A DNA stretch of 64,000 nucleotides from contig VDFB02000003.1 in the NCBI GenBank assembly GCA_007258455.2, positions 46,751,889 through 46,815,888 on the forward strand, given 5' to 3'. Both the position numbers and the translations under genes were made by a program. Source of the stretch: Sequoia sempervirens. Taxonomy: Eukaryota; Streptophyta; Pinopsida; Cupressales; Cupressaceae. This document shows, one piece after another, positions 58,555 to 64,000 of this stretch; position 1 is the stretch's first letter, and each line of letters begins with the position of its first letter. Below the pieces are notes generated by a model. It did not search any database. It was not told the origin of the DNA and saw nothing but the letters and a program-made list of their open reading frames with translations.

Positions 58555-60333
58555 TGAAACAAAGAAAATAGGTGTTCCACCTTTTGGGAGGTGGAACACA
58601 AGCTAGGGTTTAGGGATCTAGACCAATTTTCTTCAAGTTTCATTCAAGGAAACCCTAGATATCTCAATCCAAGGATGGAACAGGGAAAATAGATCTGCTA
58701 GAAGGGTTCCCTAGGGTGTGATAAAAGATTAAAGGAGGTTCACCACCAAGCTAGGGCTTGGAAGTAGAAGGAATCAATGTGACATGCAAAACCTAACTAG
58801 ATGACCTAGGAAATGAAACTGTAATATAGAATAACAATTTGAGAATGAGCAGAGGTGCACCTGGAAGAGAGATGAGGTCAAAACAAGCTTTGAAACCCTG
58901 AAATTATTATCTTTATTTCCCACTGTGACTCATACACCAATCTAGGTGATTTACTCCTAGACTAGGGTTTTTGTGCCAAAATTGGAATCTCACAGGGACA
59001 TATCTGAATCTCTTAAAACCTAAAAAAATGGAAGTATTGGGACTCATATGCCACAAGTGGTGATTTACTCCTAGTATTAGGGTTTGGCTGAAATTATGGT
59101 ATTCTCTGGTGATCTCTTGTAGCTTCCTTCCTACCAAATCTTTGAGTTGAAAACCTTGATTTGCAACCTGTAGGCGACTTTCTGTGATCTTGACAACCTT
59201 GCAACAACTTGGACCACTTTTACCAATCTTGTAACTTAATCTTCAAATATCCTTCAAGCTCTAAGACACATAGATCTGGAATCACACATGTAGAGAGAGG
59301 AAAAACTTGTTGATTTTTAGAGGATAGAGGTTTTCCTAGGTCAAACCCCGTTTAGGCAATTAAACCTTATGATGAAATAATGAAACGTGAACATGAAATA
59401 TAAAATATAAAATATGAAACATGAACAATGATACCTTTAATGATGTCTTGGAATGTAAATCTGTAATCTAACATGAAGTGACCATGAAGAATGTAGATCT
59501 TGATCTTGAATTGGATATGAAACAATGCTTAATCTTGGATCTTGAATGCTACATCACAACACTATCTCAAAAACATGCTTGATGCTTGATGACCTTGATG
59601 TGATAATGTATCTTGAATTGCTGCAACAAATGATGAAAAAATCTGCTCTTGAATGCCTTAGAAATGCTCTTGTAAACTCTCTTGATTCTCTTGTGAAGTC
59701 TTAGAATGCTTAAATCTTGATTTCTTAGGTTGATATCATGAATCCTTAGGTGAAATAATGATTTGAAACCTTGTTTATATAGGTATTCCATCTAACTTAC
59801 AGTCTATTAGATCCCAAATGCTGACATTCATGAAATTTGAATTCAAAACCCTGATTTTCCACTCAAAACCCTAAAAAGGGGCCAAATGGGACTCATACAC
59901 CACTTGTGGTATATAGATCCCATCTGGGTGGGACTCATACACACAATGTGGCGTATGGGTCCCACCAGGCCTTTTTGGATAGAGGAAATGTCGATGAGTT
60001 GGAAAACTAAGTGTCTTTGTTGATTATGTCAGGATCTCAATTGAAATAGGCCTTGGGATGCATAATAAAGGGTCTTAGGGGCCTATTAATGATGATATTA
60101 AGGTCATAAATGTGATAGGGCCCAAAACTTAATGTGAAGGTGTAAATAAATATACTTTGCATCATTAAATTAAGGTAAAAATAGGTCAATTTAGCTTAAA
60201 AGGGCTCTAATTCTAATGTGAATGTGTAAAAAACATTACAACACTAGATCAAGGTGACATTAGGTCCATTTTAATGTTAATCATTCCAATTTTAAGTGTG
60301 AAAATGTAGAGGGATACATTTGTCTACACTACA
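58555..60333 (-). repeat. LARD-like element, 3' LTR (1779 bp)
   Basis: It matches 61963-63717 end to end at roughly 88-90% by eye. It contains four GGACTCATAYRCCAC-like motifs (near 58922, 59040, 59889 and 59931), some forming small palindromes; the other LTR has lost part of this cluster near 63290. Confidence 0.92.
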
Positions 60334-60350
60334 TTCAGCCCCCACTTTAG
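60334..60350 (-). other. Polypurine tract
   Basis: The minus strand reads CTAAAGTGGGGGCTGAA next to the LTR, sharing CTAAAGTGGGGG with the tract at 21071-21086. Confidence 0.85.
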
Positions 60351-61950
60351 TGAGAGGAGGACCTTGCTTCAAAATCACACTAAAGTAGACATTCAAGAGG
60401 AGTCCAAGTGTACTGATGTGGATGGTCTAGGATGACAAAGATAAAGGGGGTGGTCAAGCCCCAAGGATCCAAGATCCTATGTAAAACCAACATAAGCACA
60501 AAGGGACACACACACAAGGTGTATGATATGCAACATCAAGATATGGAAACATGCAATGCCAATAACTAAAAGAAAGAAAAACAAAAACAAGCAAAAATAA
60601 AAAAGAGGTGGATCAAGCCTTGACTGTTTTTCCCACATATTGTCTAGATCAGATCTGAGTTGTTTTTCTAAAAATGCACATTCACTCTGAGGCAATAAAA
60701 CTTCAGGTTGTCCACTAGGTGAGTATCCAAAAAGGGTGGATTACAAGTGGAACATAATGGCCACTCTACAAACCAAATGCATGCTCACAAGGGTTAGTGG
60801 AACCTCGGTCCATCCACTAGGTGAGCCCCTAGAGACGTAAGACACATGCGTATGTAGTCACTATGTGCCCACACACACAAGCAAGTGGCTATGGGAAAGT
60901 CATGCCTAAGTTCAACTCCCATACGTACAACCAGACCAAAGTTATACCTCTTGATAACTTTGATAAGGTGCCACACAACAATGAAATTTGAGCTCCATGA
61001 AGCAAGCAAAGCTTCACATGCTTGGTACTCATGAAAAAACAAGATGACACCACAAGAAAGCAAAGTATGTTATGCAAGGTAGCCATATAGCAGATATTAT
61101 AAATTCAAAATAGTGTAAGGTACATTCAAAGGGATTTTTTCTGAGTTCATGTAAGGTCTCTTCTTAGGGAACATCATGCATAATGTCTCCAAGAGAGGAC
61201 AAGTCAAAGAAATATCACACTCTCAAAGGAGATCAAACCCAATGACACCACCAAGAAAGGAATAAAGAAAATCACATAGTGAAACATGAGTGTCGATATA
61301 TGCCCCAACTTTAAAGTGGTTGCTAACACCATTGCTGTGAGAAATTTCTTTAAAGTAGAAGAAGACATGAGAGGTTATTCAAAAATCACTATGCCAAGTC
61401 ATATGGTTCTAATAAACTACATCATGAAAAGGGAAGGGATTGTCCCCAAAATGTATAACTCAATACGTCACATGTGAGCCAACTTAAGGAATGTTGCCCA
61501 CATCCCAAGCTTTCTCTTATATGTACATGAAAGGTGGTCAATTAGCCAAAAGAGACAGCAACAAGTGGCATATGAGGACAAGGATACTTAACACCTTGCC
61601 CCCACTTAATGAAGGACAAGAATGAGCTGAGATGATTGATGAGAAACATGCTAGAGTGAAAATCAGTATCAATTAGAGGAATTAGGTGCCTGAACATAAG
61701 TAACAGCACCATGCTCCTTAAGATGTTGAATTATATTACTTAAAGCCTTACGTTCATTAGTAAAAATGACCATGAACTCTATGATATGCACAAAATGAAT
61801 TCTTGTAGTAAAATTTCTTTCGTGTTCTTAGAGGGAGAGATATCAAATGATCTTGGAGGAGCCTCGAGTGACAAGATACCCTCTTGATCAATGGTAGAAG
61901 ATGCTCCTTTATTTTGTGACAAAGATAAATCTTGAAGATATTTCACATTA
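60351..61950. other. Internal region of the LARD-like element, non-coding
   Basis: No conserved motif or convincing frame. A CCACTAGGTGAG phrase occurs twice (about 60711 and 60817). The start, ACTTTAGTGAG...TAAAGTAGAC, resembles the same place in the gag-only element (21078-21125). Confidence 0.6.
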
Positions 61951-61959
61951 GGTTCACCA
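61951..61959 (-). other. Primer-binding site candidate
   Basis: The minus strand reads TGGTGAACCTAATGTGAA starting three bases inside the LTR. The first nine bases match the gag-only element's candidate (TGGTGAGCC) at eight of nine positions, with similar spacing. Confidence 0.6.
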
Positions 61960-61962
61960 AAA

Positions 61963-63717
61963 TGAAACAAAGAAATAGGTGTTCCACCTTTTTGGAGGTG
62001 GAACACAAGCTATGGTTTAGAGACCAAGACCAATTTTCTTCAAGTTTCATTCAAGGGAACCCTAGAGATCTCAATCCAAGTATGGAATGGGGGAAAGAGA
62101 TCTGCTAGAAGGGTGTCCTAGGGTGTGATAAAACACTAAAGGAGGTTCACCACCAAGCTAGGGATTGCATAGACAAGGAATGAATGTGACATGCAAAACC
62201 TAACTAGATGACCTAGGAAATTAAACTTTAATATAGAATAACAATATGAGAATGAGCAGAGGTGCACCTGGAAGAGATATGAAGTCAAAACAAGTTTCAA
62301 AACCTTGAAATTTTTATCTTTAATTCCCACTAGGACTCATACGCTAGTGTGAGTGATTTAGTCCCAGACTAGGGTTTTTGTGCCAAAAATGGAATCTCAT
62401 AGGGACATATTTGAATCTCTTGAAACCTGAAAAAAAGGTAGTACTAGGACTCTTATGCCACAAGTGTCAATTTAGTCCCAGTATTAGGTTTGGTTGAAAT
62501 TTTGGTATTCTCTGGTGATCTCCTATAGCTTCCTTCATGCCAAATCTCTGAGTCAAAAACCCTTCATTTGCAACCTGTAGGTGACTTTTCGTGATCTTGA
62601 AAACCTTGTAACAACTTAGACCACTTTCACCAATCTTGTAACTTAATCTTCAAAGATCCTTCAAGATCCAAGACACCTAGATTTTCAATCACATGTGTAG
62701 AGAGAGGAAAAATTTGTTGATTGTTAGAGGATAGGGGTTTGCCTAGGTCAAACCCTATTTAGGTAATTAAACCTAATGATGAAACAATGAAACATGAACA
62801 TGAAATATGAAATATATAACATGAACAATGATACCTTGAATGATGTCTTGGAATGTAAATCTACAATCTAACATGAATTGGCCATGAAGAATTTAGATCT
62901 TTATCTTGAATTAGATATGAAACAATGCTTAATATTGGATCTTGAATGCTACATCACAACACTAACTCAACAACATACTTGATGCTTTATGACCTTGATG
63001 TGATAATGGATCTTGAATTTTAGCAACAAATGATGAAGAAATATTCTCTTCAATTCCTTAGAAATGCTCTTGTAAACTCTCTTAACACTCTTGTGAAGTC
63101 TTAGAATACTTAACTCTTGATTGCTTAGGTTGATATCATTAATTCTTTGGTGAAATAATTATTTGAAACCTTTTTTATATAGGTATTCTATCCAGCTTAC
63201 CATTTATTAGATCCCAAATGTTGACATTCATGAAATTTGAATTCAAAACCCTGATTACCCACTCAAAACCCTAAAAAGGGGCTAAATGGGACTCATAGGT
63301 CCCATCTGGATGGGACTCATATTCCCAAGGTGGAATATGGGTCCCACCAAGCCTTTTTTGATAGAGGAAATGTCGAGGAGTTGGAAAATTAAGTGTATTT
63401 GTTGATTATGTTGGGATCTCAATTGAAATAAGCCTCGAGATGCATAATAAAGGGTCTTAGGGGCCTATTAATGATGATATAAGGTCATAAATATGAGAGG
63501 GACCAAAAATTAATGTGAAGGTGTAAATAAATACACTTTGTAACATCATTAAATTAAGGGAAAAATAGGTCAATTTAGCTTAAAAGGGTCCTAAATATAA
63601 TGTAAATGTGTAAAACACATTGCAACACTACATCAAGGTGAAATTAGGTCCATTTTAATGTTAATCATTCCTAGATTAAGTGTGAAAATGTAGAGGGATA
63701 CATTTTTCTACACTACA
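61963..63717 (-). repeat. LARD-like element, 5' LTR (1755 bp)
   Basis: It is the partner of 58555-60333, ending CTACACTACA and followed by TTATA at 63718-63722. Confidence 0.92.
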
Positions 63718-63722
63718 TTATA

Positions 63723-64000
63723 TATTTTAATTTTGTTGTCATTTTATTGAAGAGTTTTATGTGAGGAATTAATTACCTCAAAGAAAAGGTTCTTTCACCA
63801 ACTTTTAGAGTTTAGAGGTTAGAGATAGGGCTTGTTAGAGAGACCATTGATTTATAAAATGTGAGGATTTTCTTTATGGTTATGGATGTGATGTAGGAAC
63901 ATCTAGAGGATTGGGCATTTTTGCATCACCCAAAAAAACATTTTTTGTTTCCTTTTTTGTCTATGTTTTGTAGATTTTTGAAGTTGTAGTTAGAGCTACA
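63723..64000. other. Right flank, no gene seen
   Basis: AT-rich sequence beyond the last target duplication, running to the window end. No feature is supported. Confidence 0.5.

Larger units (their letters stand above)
58555..63717 (-). mobile_element. Non-coding LTR retrotransposon (LARD-like, 5.16 kb)
   Basis: LTRs at 58555-60333 and 61963-63717 begin TGAAACAAAG and end CTACACTACA. TTATA lies at 58550-58554 and 63718-63722, a perfect target duplication. A PPT beside the left LTR and a PBS candidate beside the right LTR fix minus orientation. The internal region is only 1629 bp, with no gag, RT or integrase motif. It resembles large retrotransposon derivatives in principle, though the LTRs are longer than the internal part. 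Confidence 0.92.

Noticed and set aside
60477..61477. Short frames in the interior of the LARD-like element
   Set aside because: They are on both strands with no motif; hydrophobic stretches come from AT-rich DNA. Not considered coding.
1..64000. tRNA, rRNA, snoRNA, CRISPR, integrated plant virus
   Set aside because: Looked for tRNA-like arms near the PBS sites, direct-repeat spacer arrays and pararetrovirus motifs; nothing met a reasonable standard.

Overview
This window is typical intergenic DNA of a large, repeat-rich plant nuclear genome. It is AT-rich and gene-poor, and it is packed with LTR retrotransposons, LINE fragments and decayed transposon coding sequence. Plant-type Ty1/copia elements primed by initiator-Met tRNA, plant L1 LINEs, strong decay and very low gene density suggest a gymnosperm-like large genome; this is inference. 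I see no bacterial, organellar, rRNA, tRNA or CRISPR features. Two runs of exactly 100 N (2359-2458 and 45665-45764) are scaffold gaps. Percent identities given here are estimates by eye.

Layout. 1-2358 is a gag-protease fragment (minus) of a Ty3-type element, nearly identical to 22770-25130. 2459-9626 is decayed DNA with tandem repeats, a copia RT-RNase H relic (5880-7605, plus) and a hairpin. 9627-16600 is a full-length decayed Ty1/copia element (minus). 18840-28330 is an old Ty3/gypsy integrase (minus) split by a complete 8.03-kb element (19781-27813) that has LTRs, PBS, PPT and a CTATT target duplication but only gag-protease and no reverse transcriptase. 28331-33690 is largely featureless. 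33695-34080 is a truncated second copy of the promoter and first codons of the gene at 38835-39218. 35471-36776 is a LINE 3' end of unusual type. 36777-37140 is a CpG-rich patch with a candidate first exon. 38835-39218 is the only apparently intact small gene (127 aa, unknown function). 39795-43200 is an L1-type LINE (minus). 45765-54011 is a second copia element of the same family (plus), whose gag is interrupted by a 1.38-kb terminal-inverted-repeat element (46995-48378) with TAA target duplications. 54012-54380 holds degenerate telomere-like repeats. 55349-57279 is a minus-strand spliced gene relic with recognisable small exons but several stops. 58555-63717 is a second non-autonomous LTR element with 1.77-kb LTRs, a TTATA duplication and a 1.6-kb internal region without coding capacity.

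Relationships. The gag-only element and the non-coding LTR element share PBS and PPT style, so they probably used the same enzymatic machinery in trans. The two gag-only copies share stop codons and frameshifts, so their common source was already defective. Best candidates for something undescribed are the gag-only/non-coding LTR element pair, the TIR element with GGATCC-rich internal repeats, the animal-like LINE tail, the 127-aa gene with its promoter-bearing truncated copy, and the unrecognised spliced gene at 55349-57279.
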